Shown here one piece after another: positions 55,053-63,919 of a stretch of DNA of 64,000 bases; positions within the stretch are counted from its first letter, which is position 1; each line of letters begins with the position of its first letter. The position numbers were made by a program, and so were the translations under genes. The stretch comes from Planctomyces sp. GTDB lineage: Bacteria; Planctomycetota; Planctomycetia; Planctomycetales; Planctomycetaceae. The stretch covers positions 32,694-96,693 of the forward strand of contig JAEUIH010000023.1 in NCBI GenBank assembly GCA_016795105.1, in the 5' to 3' direction. Below the pieces are notes generated by a model. The model ran no database searches. It was not told the origin of the DNA and was given only the letters and a program-made list of their open reading frames with translations.

Positions 55053-57707
55053 GTGAATGCTCTGAGAATCACAGTTCTGCTTCTGTTCGGTTGTGTGTTC
55101 GAAGCGACAGCAACAGGCGCCATCTCAGATTCCGTGCCAGCTTCCAGCCCTGCGGACCTGGAAACGGCGAGGGAAGCTGGTCGATTGAATTCCAGGTATC
55201 TGAAGCCGACAGCGACTTCACTTGAAGACACTGGCGCTGTTGTGGTCTCCGACGTTGCGCACTTTCACAAAGTCATTCAGCCGATTCTGAACAGGAGTTG
55301 TCTTGGCTGCCATGGCCCGGACAAGACGGAAGGTGGGCTGCGAATCGATCAGTTGGACCCTGATTTCCTGAATGGGGGCAATGTTGACCGCTGGCGTGAA
55401 GTCTACAGTGCGTTAAGCAATTCAGAGATGCCTCCGGATGACGAACCTGATTTCGCGCTTGCTGATGCGGAACGTGGTGGAATTGTCGACTGGCTTGGCA
55501 GCGAGATGAACAAGGCATCGATCCAGCAGCGCAACGCCGCTGTCCATTCGTCGTTCCGTCGAATGACACGATACGAATTCAACAACGCGTTGAAGGATCT
55601 CTTTGGTTTGCCGTTTGACTTTGCCGCTCGCCTGCCACCGGAAACGGAATCTGACGACGGTTTCAGGAACAGTTCAGAGCTTCTGCAGATGTCTGCAATG
55701 CAGTTCGAGACGACTCATGAAATTTGTTTAGAAGCCTTACGGCGAGCTACAGTCCAAAGCGAACGCATTCAACCAGTTATCTACAGCATATCTATGCAGG
55801 AGGTACTGAACAGAGCCTCTTCAGCCGGCAGGACAGAAGACATCGGTGATGGTGATGCCATTCAGTTCTGGAAACAACGCGGTCAGCTTCTGTTCAATCG
55901 GGAAACTGGTGAAGCGATTTCCTTTAACGACGGGGCCGCATTACCGGTTGAAGGCGAGGTTGCTGGCAAACCAGCAAAAGCCAGTCCTGCTGTGCTTGTC
56001 ATGGCTGGGGGCCGAGAAGTCAAATGGAATCTGGATCGATTCCTGCCGGATGAAGGAATCATGCGTGTGAGTATCCGTGCGGGCCGCTCGAATATGAACA
56101 CAGATCAATACGCCAGTTTGCGCTTGATCTTCAGTGCGCACACCAGTAACGACGCCAGCTTCTCTCAGGTGATCAGCGAGCATGACGTGGCCGTTACTGC
56201 CTCCGCTGATGACCCGCAATACGTTTATTTCGATATTCCCCTGCAGGACATTCAGCGAAACCCGTTTCGCAAACTGGAGACGACGTTTCCACGGCGAGAC
56301 GAATTTCTAACGATACGAAATGTTTCCAGCGAACGCGGCAATGAAGAACCGTTATTTGTTCTGATCGATCATATAGAAATCACTGCCCCGTTTTATGAGC
56401 AATGGCCACCCAAATCGCACACAGACATTTTCTTTGAAAGCGAAAACAAACAGGATGAGCAGATCTATGGGCGTGAAGTCCTTTCAAAGTTCCTGAGGAG
56501 AGCATGGCGGCGTCCTGTGACTGGACATGAGGTGGAACAGTTTATGCAGCTGTTTTCACAATATCGGTCGGAGTTCTCAACCTTCGAAGACGCCATGGTG
56601 GAAGTCCTGGCAGCGGCGCTGGCTTCACCAGATTTTCTTTATATCACGCAGAGAATTCCCGGAGGTCCTGGTGCCAGCGGTCCTGGCGCCAGTCAAAGCG
56701 ACGTGTCCGGAGCCATTAGTGATCTTGAGCTTGCCAGCCGGCTTTCCTTTTTTCTTTGGTCCAGTATTCCGGACGAGATTCTGATCGAAATTGCAGAACG
56801 CGGACAACTGCACGACCCCGAGGTTCTCAAGGGGCAGGTGGATCGCATGCTGAAAGATCCGCGTTCAAGGCGATTCTCTGAAAACTTTGTCCAGCAATGG
56901 CTTGGGCTCGACGGTCTGGAGAATGTTGCACATGTTCCAGACAGTTCACTGAAGCAGGCGATGAGGGAAGAACCCGTTGCGTACTTCGAAGAAATCCTCC
57001 AGAGCGGGAACAGCGTGCTGGACTTACTGCATTCAGACTATGTCGTGGTGAACGAGACTCTTGCCGGACACTATGGGATACCACACGTCTTTGGCCCACA
57101 TTTCCGAAGAGTGGCGGTTGAACCGCAAGTGAACCGAGGCGGGATTCTGACCACTGCCGGAATGCTGACAATGAATTCCGATGGTCACGATTCGCATCCA
57201 CTGAAGCGAGGTGTCTGGATGCTGGAAAGAATTCTCCAGGATCCTCCTCCACCACCTCCCGCCAATGTCCCGCAGGTGGATTTGACTGATCCTGAGATTC
57301 TGAAGATGACTCTTAAGGAGCGAATCGCCGACCACAGAAATAAGCCTGCCTGTCAATCGTGTCATTCGAGAATTGATCCCTGGGGAATTGCGTTTGAGAA
57401 CTACGATGCGCTGGGGATTCACCGTACAACGATCAAAGACCATCCGGTAGATGCAACAGCACTTCTGTTCAATAAACAGGAGTTGGCGGGGATGGATGGC
57501 CTGAAGCGTTATTTGCTCATCAATCGCCAGGACCAATTCGTGCGTGCGATGGTCGAAAAGCTGACAATGTATGCACTGGGGCGACCACTGTCCTTTTCCG
57601 ATCGTGCTGATATCGATGATCTGACGCGGGAGTTCAGGAGGCAGGACGACCGTCTGCGGGATCTGATCCACTTGATTGTGAACAGTCGAATTTTTATGAG
57701 TCGTTAG
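55053..57707 (+). CDS. Planctomycete cytochrome-type protein with DUF1587/1595/1592/1588/1585 domains
   Basis: The protein has 884 residues in the order usual for this family. A short hydrophobic leader is followed by a planctomycete cytochrome c domain with CLGCH (Cys83-Cys86-His87) in a RSCLGCHGPDKTEGGLRID context. RRMTRYEFNNALKDLFGLP marks DUF1587. A carbohydrate-binding-like insert is followed by LRRAWRRPVTGHEVEQFMQL (DUF1595) and DLELASRLSFFLWSSIPDE (DUF1592). Further on, NRGGILTTAGMLTMNSDGHD, a second haem-type CQSCH at 767-771 and the C-terminal YALGRPLSF (DUF1588, DUF1585) are present. The GTG at 55053 is chosen because it begins the signal peptide, with AGGAG 10 bp upstream; the frame is open further upstream. 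It is followed 16 bp later by the DUF1552 gene, its usual partner. Function not established. Confidence 0.85.
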   Translation: MNALRITVLLLFGCVFEATATGAISDSVPASSPADLETAREAGRLNSRYLKPTATSLEDTGAVVVSDVAHFHKVIQPILNRSCLGCHGPDKTEGGLRIDQLDPDFLNGGNVDRWREVYSALSNSEMPPDDEPDFALADAERGGIVDWLGSEMNKASIQQRNAAVHSSFRRMTRYEFNNALKDLFGLPFDFAARLPPETESDDGFRNSSELLQMSAMQFETTHEICLEALRRATVQSERIQPVIYSISMQEVLNRASSAGRTEDIGDGDAIQFWKQRGQLLFNRETGEAISFNDGAALPVEGEVAGKPAKASPAVLVMAGGREVKWNLDRFLPDEGIMRVSIRAGRSNMNTDQYASLRLIFSAHTSNDASFSQVISEHDVAVTASADDPQYVYFDIPLQDIQRNPFRKLETTFPRRDEFLTIRNVSSERGNEEPLFVLIDHIEITAPFYEQWPPKSHTDIFFESENKQDEQIYGREVLSKFLRRAWRRPVTGHEVEQFMQLFSQYRSEFSTFEDAMVEVLAAALASPDFLYITQRIPGGPGASGPGASQSDVSGAISDLELASRLSFFLWSSIPDEILIEIAERGQLHDPEVLKGQVDRMLKDPRSRRFSENFVQQWLGLDGLENVAHVPDSSLKQAMREEPVAYFEEILQSGNSVLDLLHSDYVVVNETLAGHYGIPHVFGPHFRRVAVEPQVNRGGILTTAGMLTMNSDGHDSHPLKRGVWMLERILQDPPPPPPANVPQVDLTDPEILKMTLKERIADHRNKPACQSCHSRIDPWGIAFENYDALGIHRTTIKDHPVDATALLFNKQELAGMDGLKRYLLINRQDQFVRAMVEKLTMYALGRPLSFSDRADIDDLTREFRRQDDRLRDLIHLIVNSRIFMSR

Positions 57708-57723
57708 AAGTCTGGAATCGACT

Positions 57724-59121
57724 ATGAGTAAGAACTCCGCTCTTTGGACTCGCCGAAAATTCCTGCAGGGTTCAGGCATTGCTCTGTCTTTGCCATGGAT
57801 GGAGACTTTTGCCTCCGAGAATCGAAATCTCAATGGGACACCGAAGCGATTTGTCAGTATCTATCATCCTGATGGTGTTGGCCTGCCTCTGAAGACCGAT
57901 CCAGCCTGGAGTGACTGGAGTTGGTTTCCGCGTGGGGGAGAAAAGGACTTCGAACTCACAAAGGTGCTCGACGTTCTTGAACCGCTTCGAAGTGAAATCA
58001 CGATTTATTCAGGGTTATCTCATCCGGCGGCTAGAAATGTGCATGGGCATTCCAATGCCGATCAGTATCTGACTGGTGCTGCGATCGGGGGAAGTGGACC
58101 CTACAAGAACACTGTCTCCATAGACCAGGTTTATGCAGCTCATGTCGGAGAACTCACGCGGCATGCATCACTTGTGATGTCGACGAATGGTGGTATTGGT
58201 GGTCCCCGAGGCGCCCAAACGCAGTCCTTCAACAGCGAAGGTCGACCGATACCAGCGATGAACAAACCCAAAGAAATCTTTGACATGCTGTTTGTGACCA
58301 GTGACAGAGATGCAGCCGCTCGGCTGGCGAGGAGCAAGAGTGCCCTCGATCTGCTGATCGCAAATACTCGGACGCTTGAGAAAGAACTTTCGAAGCACGA
58401 CCAGCAGACGCTTCAGCAGTACCTTGACGCCGTTCGCGACACGGAGGTTAAGTTAACGAAGGCTCAGAAATGGATTGACACGCCATTTCCCGTAGTCGAC
58501 ACCAGTAACCTGACTCTGGATGCAGAACCCAAAGAAGCACGACTCTATTTCAAAACGATGTATGAGCTGATCTATCTGGCATTTCTGAGCGATTCGACTC
58601 GTGTGGCAACATTTCAGCTGGGACGTGAAAATGGCGAAGGCCCTCACGATCTGTTGTCTCTGGCTGTTGGGCTGGGAGGGGCCCATGGCCTGACTCATGC
58701 GATTAAAGAGCCCGGTGGCTGGCAGAACCTCGGAACATACAACCGTTACCAGGCTGAGGAATTTGCTCGATTCACACAGCGACTCAGGGATACACCGGAG
58801 CCGACGGGTGAGGGCAACATGCTGGACAATACGTTTGCTATGCATGGTTCCGCGTCGAGCAGCTTTCATTTGTCGCGCAATTATCCCATCATTTCTGCAG
58901 GTGGCAGGAATCTTGGATTTACAAATGGACGCTACCTGAAGTTCGGCAAAGGCAACGAAGACAATCAGGCAGGTGCGGGTATTGATACCGATGCTGGCTG
59001 GCAGGGCAAAGTTGAAGTGGAAGAACTTCCTTTGTCGCAACTGTTCGTCACGGTCCTTCAGAGACTGGGCGTCGAGACCGATACGTTCGGCGGAACAACG
59101 GGTACTTTGAGTCGGGTGTGA
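57724..59121 (+). CDS. DUF1552 Tat-exported protein
   Basis: The protein has 465 residues and a twin-arginine signal: TRRKFLQGSGIALSLP at about 9-24. Family features include RFVSIYHPDGVGLP, EPLRSEITIYSGLSHPAARN, HSNADQYLTG, RLARSKSALDLLIAN and RVATFQLGRENGEGPHDLLS, with His residues throughout the last. DUF1552 proteins belong to the alkaline-phosphatase-like superfamily region of planctomycetes and are almost always encoded after a DUF1592-type cytochrome gene, as here; the two probably act together in the periplasm. Enzymatic activity unknown. A strong hairpin follows the stop codon by 38 bp. Confidence 0.9.
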   Translation: MSKNSALWTRRKFLQGSGIALSLPWMETFASENRNLNGTPKRFVSIYHPDGVGLPLKTDPAWSDWSWFPRGGEKDFELTKVLDVLEPLRSEITIYSGLSHPAARNVHGHSNADQYLTGAAIGGSGPYKNTVSIDQVYAAHVGELTRHASLVMSTNGGIGGPRGAQTQSFNSEGRPIPAMNKPKEIFDMLFVTSDRDAAARLARSKSALDLLIANTRTLEKELSKHDQQTLQQYLDAVRDTEVKLTKAQKWIDTPFPVVDTSNLTLDAEPKEARLYFKTMYELIYLAFLSDSTRVATFQLGRENGEGPHDLLSLAVGLGGAHGLTHAIKEPGGWQNLGTYNRYQAEEFARFTQRLRDTPEPTGEGNMLDNTFAMHGSASSSFHLSRNYPIISAGGRNLGFTNGRYLKFGKGNEDNQAGAGIDTDAGWQGKVEVEELPLSQLFVTVLQRLGVETDTFGGTTGTLSRV

Positions 59122-59159
59122 TTCACGAACGAGCGGCAGAGGGGATAAGGGGCAGTCAT

Positions 59160-59203
59160 CCCCAAAGTACTCATCACGACAGAGCGTGATGAGTACTTTG
59201 GGG
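59160..59203. terminator. Perfect 19-bp hairpin after the DUF1552 gene
   Basis: CCCCAAAGTACTCATCACG at 59160-59178 pairs perfectly with CGTGATGAGTACTTTGGGG at 59185-59203 around a 6-base loop. It lies after the stop of the DUF1552 gene and before the next gene, so it may end transcription. No T-run follows, so it could instead be a copy of the dispersed palindrome also glimpsed at 985-1112, which shares GAGCGTGATGAGTACT. Confidence 0.65.
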
Positions 59204-59297
59204 GTGGCTGCTTTCTGGAATTCTGCCAAATACAAAGAAAACTTCGGCCAGACCTGTCAGAATCATCTTCGACCTGTGTTTTCAGGCCGGAGGAATG

Positions 59298-59909
59298 ATG
59301 GTGGAAGAGATTCCCGAAACACGAGACAGCCTGCTGATTCGCGTCGCCGACGCGCGTGATCAGGTTGCCTGGGAGTTGTTCGCACGGCTCTATCGACCCG
59401 TGGTCTACAACGTTGCCAGGATGCGAGGTCTGCAGGATGCGGATGCACAGGATGTGGCTCAGCAGGTACTCATCGCAGTGTCCCGAGCACTTCCAAGCTG
59501 GCAGAGACTCAATGGAGCGACTCGATTCCGCCACTGGCTTTGTCGGATTGCTCGAAATGCAACGATCAATGCACTGACGCGCCAGCCGCGAGATCGAGCT
59601 GCGGGAGGAGAATCTGATCTGCCAGACGCGATCTTCCGTGAAGCGGACACTGATCTGGACTCGCAACTCGAACGCGAATACCGGCGACAGTTGTTTCGTC
59701 GAGCTGCAGAGGTTGTTCGATCGAGGACAGATGAAAGTACATGGCAGGCATTTGCAATGACAATGATCGATGGTATTCCCATTGCTGAGGCAGCTAAACG
59801 GCTGCAGCGATCTGAAGCCGTGGTCTATGCGGCTCGAAGTCGCATCATGCGACGACTGAGAGATGTTGTGAAAGAACTCGAGGAGGAGTCCGATGAAAGC
59901 TCATCCTGA
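59298..59909 (+). CDS. ECF-type RNA polymerase sigma factor (kinase-associated)
   Basis: The protein has 203 residues. Region 2: AWELFARLYRPVVYNVARMR, then DADAQDVAQQVLIAVSRALP and FRHWLCRIARNATINALTRQ. Region 4: STWQAFAMTMIDGIPIAEAA, then LQRSEAVVYAARSRIMRRLR. The ATG at 59298 follows GGAGG by 4 bp; the ATG at 59295 is too close to it. Its last 17 bp overlap the next gene, which encodes a zinc-finger-like anti-sigma segment fused to a Ser/Thr kinase. That places it in the ECF groups linked to protein kinases described in planctomycetes. Regulation by the kinase through phosphorylation or sequestration is inferred. Confidence 0.92.
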   Translation: MVEEIPETRDSLLIRVADARDQVAWELFARLYRPVVYNVARMRGLQDADAQDVAQQVLIAVSRALPSWQRLNGATRFRHWLCRIARNATINALTRQPRDRAAGGESDLPDAIFREADTDLDSQLEREYRRQLFRRAAEVVRSRTDESTWQAFAMTMIDGIPIAEAAKRLQRSEAVVYAARSRIMRRLRDVVKELEEESDESSS

Positions 59910-61422
59910 AACATGCGATCCAACGTGTGTCGACGCGTATCTCGCGGAGTCTCTGGGGGCTCGAGAAGAACTCGAATTCCTCCAACATCTGGAGAGATGC
60001 TCAGTGTGTCGTGACCGAATCCAGAAATCGGCCGCTGAGCCATCGACGTGGAGTGAAGCAGAAGAGTTTCTGCGGGATCGGCCATTTGATTCGGAGTTTC
60101 ATCGATCTGTCACACAGACGGCAATGGAATCAGATCGGTTCGAAGATGGCGGCGATCATGAAGCTGCTGGCGACCACGAAGAAGACCTGCATCGCACGGT
60201 GGTCTCAGCGGAAATTGCACAGGTCCTTGCTCTTTTGAGTCCTACAGACAATCCTCAAATGATGGGGCGTCTCGGTGGATACGAAGTGTCTGGTGTGGTT
60301 GGGTCTGGCGGCATGGGAGTCGTTTTAAAGGCCTTCGATGGTCCTCTCGATCGGACTGTGGCAATTAAAGTCCTGGCACCTCGTCTGGCATCGAGTGGAG
60401 CGGCTCGACGCCGCTTTGCTCGGGAAGCGAAAGCTGCCGCCACCGTGTTGCATCCAAACGTGATCGTGATCCATGGTGTGTCTAATGATGGCCCGTTGCC
60501 GTTTCTCGTGATGCCCTATCTTCGCGGTGAATCTCTGCAGCGACGCTTAAATCGGCTGGGCCCTCTGTCTGCTGAGGAAGTTGTCCGGATTGCTCAGCAG
60601 GTGGCGTCGGGGCTTGCAGCCGCTCATCGGCAGGGACTCGTTCATCGTGACATCAAGCCCGCCAATATTCTGCTGGAGGATGGTGTCGAACGCGTCACTT
60701 TGACGGACTTCGGTCTGGCACGAGCCGTTGATGACGCGAGCATGACGCGCAGTGGAATCATCGCAGGCACACCGCAGTATATGTCTCCGGAACAGGCGCG
60801 AGGCGACACTGTGGATGCTCGCAGTGACATCTTCAGTCTGGGAAGTGTCATGTACGCGATGTGCACCGGACGGCCACCTTTTCGAGCTGAAACCAGTTAT
60901 GGAATTCTGCGTCGTATCACGGATACGGAGCCTCGACCGGTACGCGATGTCAATCCGAACATCCCTGACTGGCTGGAGTACTTCATCCAGCGGCTGCTCA
61001 CAAAGTCGCTGGATGACCGAATTCAGAATGCCGATCACGTGGCTGTGCTGCTTCAAAAGTGTCTGTCACATCTGCAGCAGCCATCGATCGCTGAGTTACC
61101 TGAGGAATGTCGGACTCCGATCCGTCGCCGCGTGTGGTGGCGATCGCCTCGAGGCCGCGTCCGCGCAGCTGCATTGGCGGCATTCAGCTGCATTGCAATT
61201 GCAGCGATCTACGCAGTCAGCCAAATAAACTTCATCGAACACACTTCGCAGCTAGCCGGTGAGTCATCAGACAAACTGGGGACAAACATCCATCAGAGTG
61301 CGACGCCGGATGGCTGGGATGCGACACAGACTGAGATCGATACATTCGAAGCGGATCTCACCGCCTCCGAAGTGGATGTCAGAAAGCTCTGGCAGATTCA
61401 ATCAGACACCAAACCACCATAA
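59893..61422 (+). CDS. Ser/Thr protein kinase with N-terminal anti-sigma-like zinc finger
   Basis: The protein has 509 residues. The N-terminal HLERCSVC (His32, Cys36, Cys39) matches the HxxxCxxC zinc-binding motif of anti-sigma factors. The Hanks-type kinase core is at about 130-390: GSGGMG loop at 137-142, VAIK with Lys159, Glu178 in the C-helix, HRDIKPAN at 251-258 with catalytic Asp253, DFG at 272-274, SPE at 298-300. A membrane helix (about 426-446, AALAAFSCIAIAAIYAVS) precedes a 65-residue outside tail. The gene overlaps the sigma gene by 17 bp. A cytoplasmic kinase joined to a sigma-binding module gives a plausible phosphorylation switch. Start ATG at 59893. Confidence 0.92.
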   Translation: MKAHPETCDPTCVDAYLAESLGAREELEFLQHLERCSVCRDRIQKSAAEPSTWSEAEEFLRDRPFDSEFHRSVTQTAMESDRFEDGGDHEAAGDHEEDLHRTVVSAEIAQVLALLSPTDNPQMMGRLGGYEVSGVVGSGGMGVVLKAFDGPLDRTVAIKVLAPRLASSGAARRRFAREAKAAATVLHPNVIVIHGVSNDGPLPFLVMPYLRGESLQRRLNRLGPLSAEEVVRIAQQVASGLAAAHRQGLVHRDIKPANILLEDGVERVTLTDFGLARAVDDASMTRSGIIAGTPQYMSPEQARGDTVDARSDIFSLGSVMYAMCTGRPPFRAETSYGILRRITDTEPRPVRDVNPNIPDWLEYFIQRLLTKSLDDRIQNADHVAVLLQKCLSHLQQPSIAELPEECRTPIRRRVWWRSPRGRVRAAALAAFSCIAIAAIYAVSQINFIEHTSQLAGESSDKLGTNIHQSATPDGWDATQTEIDTFEADLTASEVDVRKLWQIQSDTKPP

Positions 61423-61512
61423 CTTTGCACCGATGACTGCGAACCGATCGAGTCGAACCGTATGGCAATTCATTGACGACACATTCCGGCAGCGAGCTTC
61501 AGGATTTCAAAT

Positions 61513-63753
61513 ATGTTTGGCATTACGAAAATACACATCATTGCGTCGGCCATGATGACATTGCTTGTCACTTCGAAGTTGTGCGCACAGGACATTCAGG
61601 TTGAACTTCCTGCTGATCCTTTGATTGTGGAGCCACTTCGTAAACTGATGGAGGAAGTCTCAAAAGACAATAGTCGGATCCGGAGTCTTGAGGCCGGCAC
61701 AGGGGTCACATCGCCGGAAGAGATCGAAGTCGAACTCAGGCTGAACCCCGATCAGTCATCTGAGCAGGTGGAAAAACTCATCGTAGACCTAAGCGTCTTC
61801 GGGATCACTCGTTTTCGTCTTGCCGGGCCGTTTGAAAATCAAAACATGGTTGTGATTGGTGCACCGGAAGGTACGCCGTGGATAAAAATTCATGAACTTA
61901 CAGTGTTTCTCACAAACCAGAGGGACTTCAAATTTGATATTCGAATGCGTCTGAGCGACAAGCTGCCGACATCCACACAGATGTCAGGGAGTGACGAAAC
62001 TACATCAGGGGAGACTGCTGAAACATCGCTGCATCCGATCAATGTGTTGTATTTGAAACATGCGAAGGCAGAAGAAGTGGTTCAGAAGCTGCAACAACTG
62101 TTTCCGGTCCAGGGTGTACCGATTGTCGTAGATGATCGCACGAATTCTCTGCTGGTCCGAGGTGACAAGGAGAGAATCAGACAGATCGAACAGGTCATTG
62201 AGGTTCTTGATCTGGAAAATTCACCGATGGCTGATCAGTCCGGAGCTGTACCTGCGGAGAACGCCGAAGCTGTGTCACAGCCTTCGACGCTCAAAGTATT
62301 TGCACTTCAGCACATCGCTGCGGCTGAAGCTCAGAGAATCATTGTCGAGTTGTTCGGGAGTGAGGTGGTTACAATCTCAGCCGACGCGCAGACAAATTCA
62401 CTGCTTGTTCGTGGCGACTCAAATGCCATCGAGGAAATCGAGGCCACGCTGTTGAAGCTTGATGAGTCGCCCGCAAGGAGTCAGGTCTCCCTGGGCCGGA
62501 AGACTCCGGAGTCGCAAATAACAATCTCGGACACACCGAATGGCACTACAGCTGAATTTCGCAGACGTCTCATGGATTTGGAAAAGCCAGTCCTTGAGCT
62601 GGCCGAGCAAGCGCGAGTGACTGAGAAATCTATGGGCAAAGACCATCCGCAGAGCCTGAAGCAACGATCAGAACTTCGGTCTCTGGTTCAGCAGACGTTT
62701 GCTGCCCGACAACAAATCCAGCGGGCTGAACTTGTTGAATTTACTCGACGTCTGGAACGCATGCAGCAATCAATCGACGCACGCGATCAAATTGCAGAGA
62801 AGATTGTGGATCGACGAATTGAGGAGTTGCTGAATCCTGAGTTGAGCTGGGAGCAAGTGGATGCAGAACGCAGTGCACCAGATGTGCTTTCGGCAGTCGA
62901 GCGGGAGGCCGATCCTACAACGTCTCCCGACAAATCTGTTTCGCCAGCTCTCAATCCGGACAGCTCTGCAGGAGTCACAGTGACTGTCCCTGTTTCCAGT
63001 GGTCAGCACCTGATCGGAGAGCTTCAGGGACAAATTGGTCATGATGGCATCAGTTTGCTTGCAGAAAAAGTCCCCGCCACGACGCCTGCTGGTACCACTG
63101 GTTTGTTTACGATCAATCTGTGCCACAGCTGTCGATTTGAAGCTGTGGAAGTCGTGCCAGAGAGCAACGGACAACGATTGGCCGCAAGAATATTCGTTCC
63201 TCAGGGTGAAGTGAGTGACGCAGCTAATCAGAAGCTGACTCAACAGCAGATTGATCAGCTTGCGTCATTAGGTGCTGAGTTCAGATTTGATCATCTCCGA
63301 CTCGTTGATCCGGCTGCAGATGCTCGTCGGAAGGTTTCGCAGAGTTTTCAGATTCAGCTGCGTTGTGAAAATCAGTTGTCGCCGAATTCACGGTACGCCA
63401 GCCTTACCGAAGACAATCATATCGCTCGCTTCAATATGGCTGTCGATGAGTTCATTAGGATCGTTACTAGGGTAGGCGAACGTGTCACTACATTTCAGTT
63501 GTCATTTGAACCAAACAGTCGAAGTGAATTGGCGCAATCATGGATGGAACATAACGCATTGCCAGTGGAGTTCTCGGTAGAAGACCAGAAACGAATCGCA
63601 GCTGGTGAGTTCATGATCAAAGTGATCTATCTGGATTCGGAAAACGGACAAACAAGAACGATTACGGCGCATAAATTTGATTCCGGTGTTAATCCGGTTG
63701 CTGAGGCTCGCCAGAAAGGCACCCTCCTTGGCGTCATCAGAATCTCCCGCTAA
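61513..63753 (+). CDS. Secreted protein with two secretin-N-like domains
   Basis: The protein has 746 residues with an N-terminal signal (IIASAMMTLLVTSKLCAQ). Two repeats resemble secretin N-domains: about 174-238 (INVLYLKHAKAEEVVQKLQQ, then DRTNSLLVRGD) and about 258-320 (LKVFALQHIAAAEAQRIIVE, then QTNSLLVRGDSN). A coiled-coil stretch (about 345-430) and a C-terminal beta-rich region (about 470-746) follow. There is no secretin beta-barrel, so it is not a pore; it may bind peptidoglycan or partner proteins. It begins 90 bp after the kinase gene with AGGA 8 bp upstream and may belong to the same unit. Its stop codon overlaps a repeat. Confidence 0.75.
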   Translation: MFGITKIHIIASAMMTLLVTSKLCAQDIQVELPADPLIVEPLRKLMEEVSKDNSRIRSLEAGTGVTSPEEIEVELRLNPDQSSEQVEKLIVDLSVFGITRFRLAGPFENQNMVVIGAPEGTPWIKIHELTVFLTNQRDFKFDIRMRLSDKLPTSTQMSGSDETTSGETAETSLHPINVLYLKHAKAEEVVQKLQQLFPVQGVPIVVDDRTNSLLVRGDKERIRQIEQVIEVLDLENSPMADQSGAVPAENAEAVSQPSTLKVFALQHIAAAEAQRIIVELFGSEVVTISADAQTNSLLVRGDSNAIEEIEATLLKLDESPARSQVSLGRKTPESQITISDTPNGTTAEFRRRLMDLEKPVLELAEQARVTEKSMGKDHPQSLKQRSELRSLVQQTFAARQQIQRAELVEFTRRLERMQQSIDARDQIAEKIVDRRIEELLNPELSWEQVDAERSAPDVLSAVEREADPTTSPDKSVSPALNPDSSAGVTVTVPVSSGQHLIGELQGQIGHDGISLLAEKVPATTPAGTTGLFTINLCHSCRFEAVEVVPESNGQRLAARIFVPQGEVSDAANQKLTQQQIDQLASLGAEFRFDHLRLVDPAADARRKVSQSFQIQLRCENQLSPNSRYASLTEDNHIARFNMAVDEFIRIVTRVGERVTTFQLSFEPNSRSELAQSWMEHNALPVEFSVEDQKRIAAGEFMIKVIYLDSENGQTRTITAHKFDSGVNPVAEARQKGTLLGVIRISR

Positions 63754-63860
63754 TCCTGACCCGCAAATCCTGACCCGCAAAAGGGGGTCCCGCTAAAGGG
63801 GTCAGGACTCGAATCAAAGGGGTCAGGTCTCGTTTCAACGAGTCCTGACCCCTTTTTCGT
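63752..63860. repeat. Palindromic repeats (TCCTGACCC family) with terminator-like stem
   Basis: AATCCTGACCCGCA occurs twice in tandem (63752-63779), followed by GGGGTC-containing repeats. AAAGGGGTCAGGACTCG (63795-63811) pairs with CGAGTCCTGACCCCTTT (63839-63855), and another AAAGGGGTCAGG lies in the loop. The right arm ends in a short T-run, so it may terminate the upstream operon. The stop codon TAA at 63751-63753 touches the first unit. Confidence 0.75.
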
Positions 63861-63919
63861 GGCTGGATTTCGAAAGCGGTCCAACAGGAACGATTACATC
63901 GCATGAAATCGATCCCGGC

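Noticed and set aside
59160..59203. Hairpin as a tRNA or riboswitch
   Set aside because: It is a simple two-arm perfect palindrome without the cloverleaf or a conserved aptamer core.
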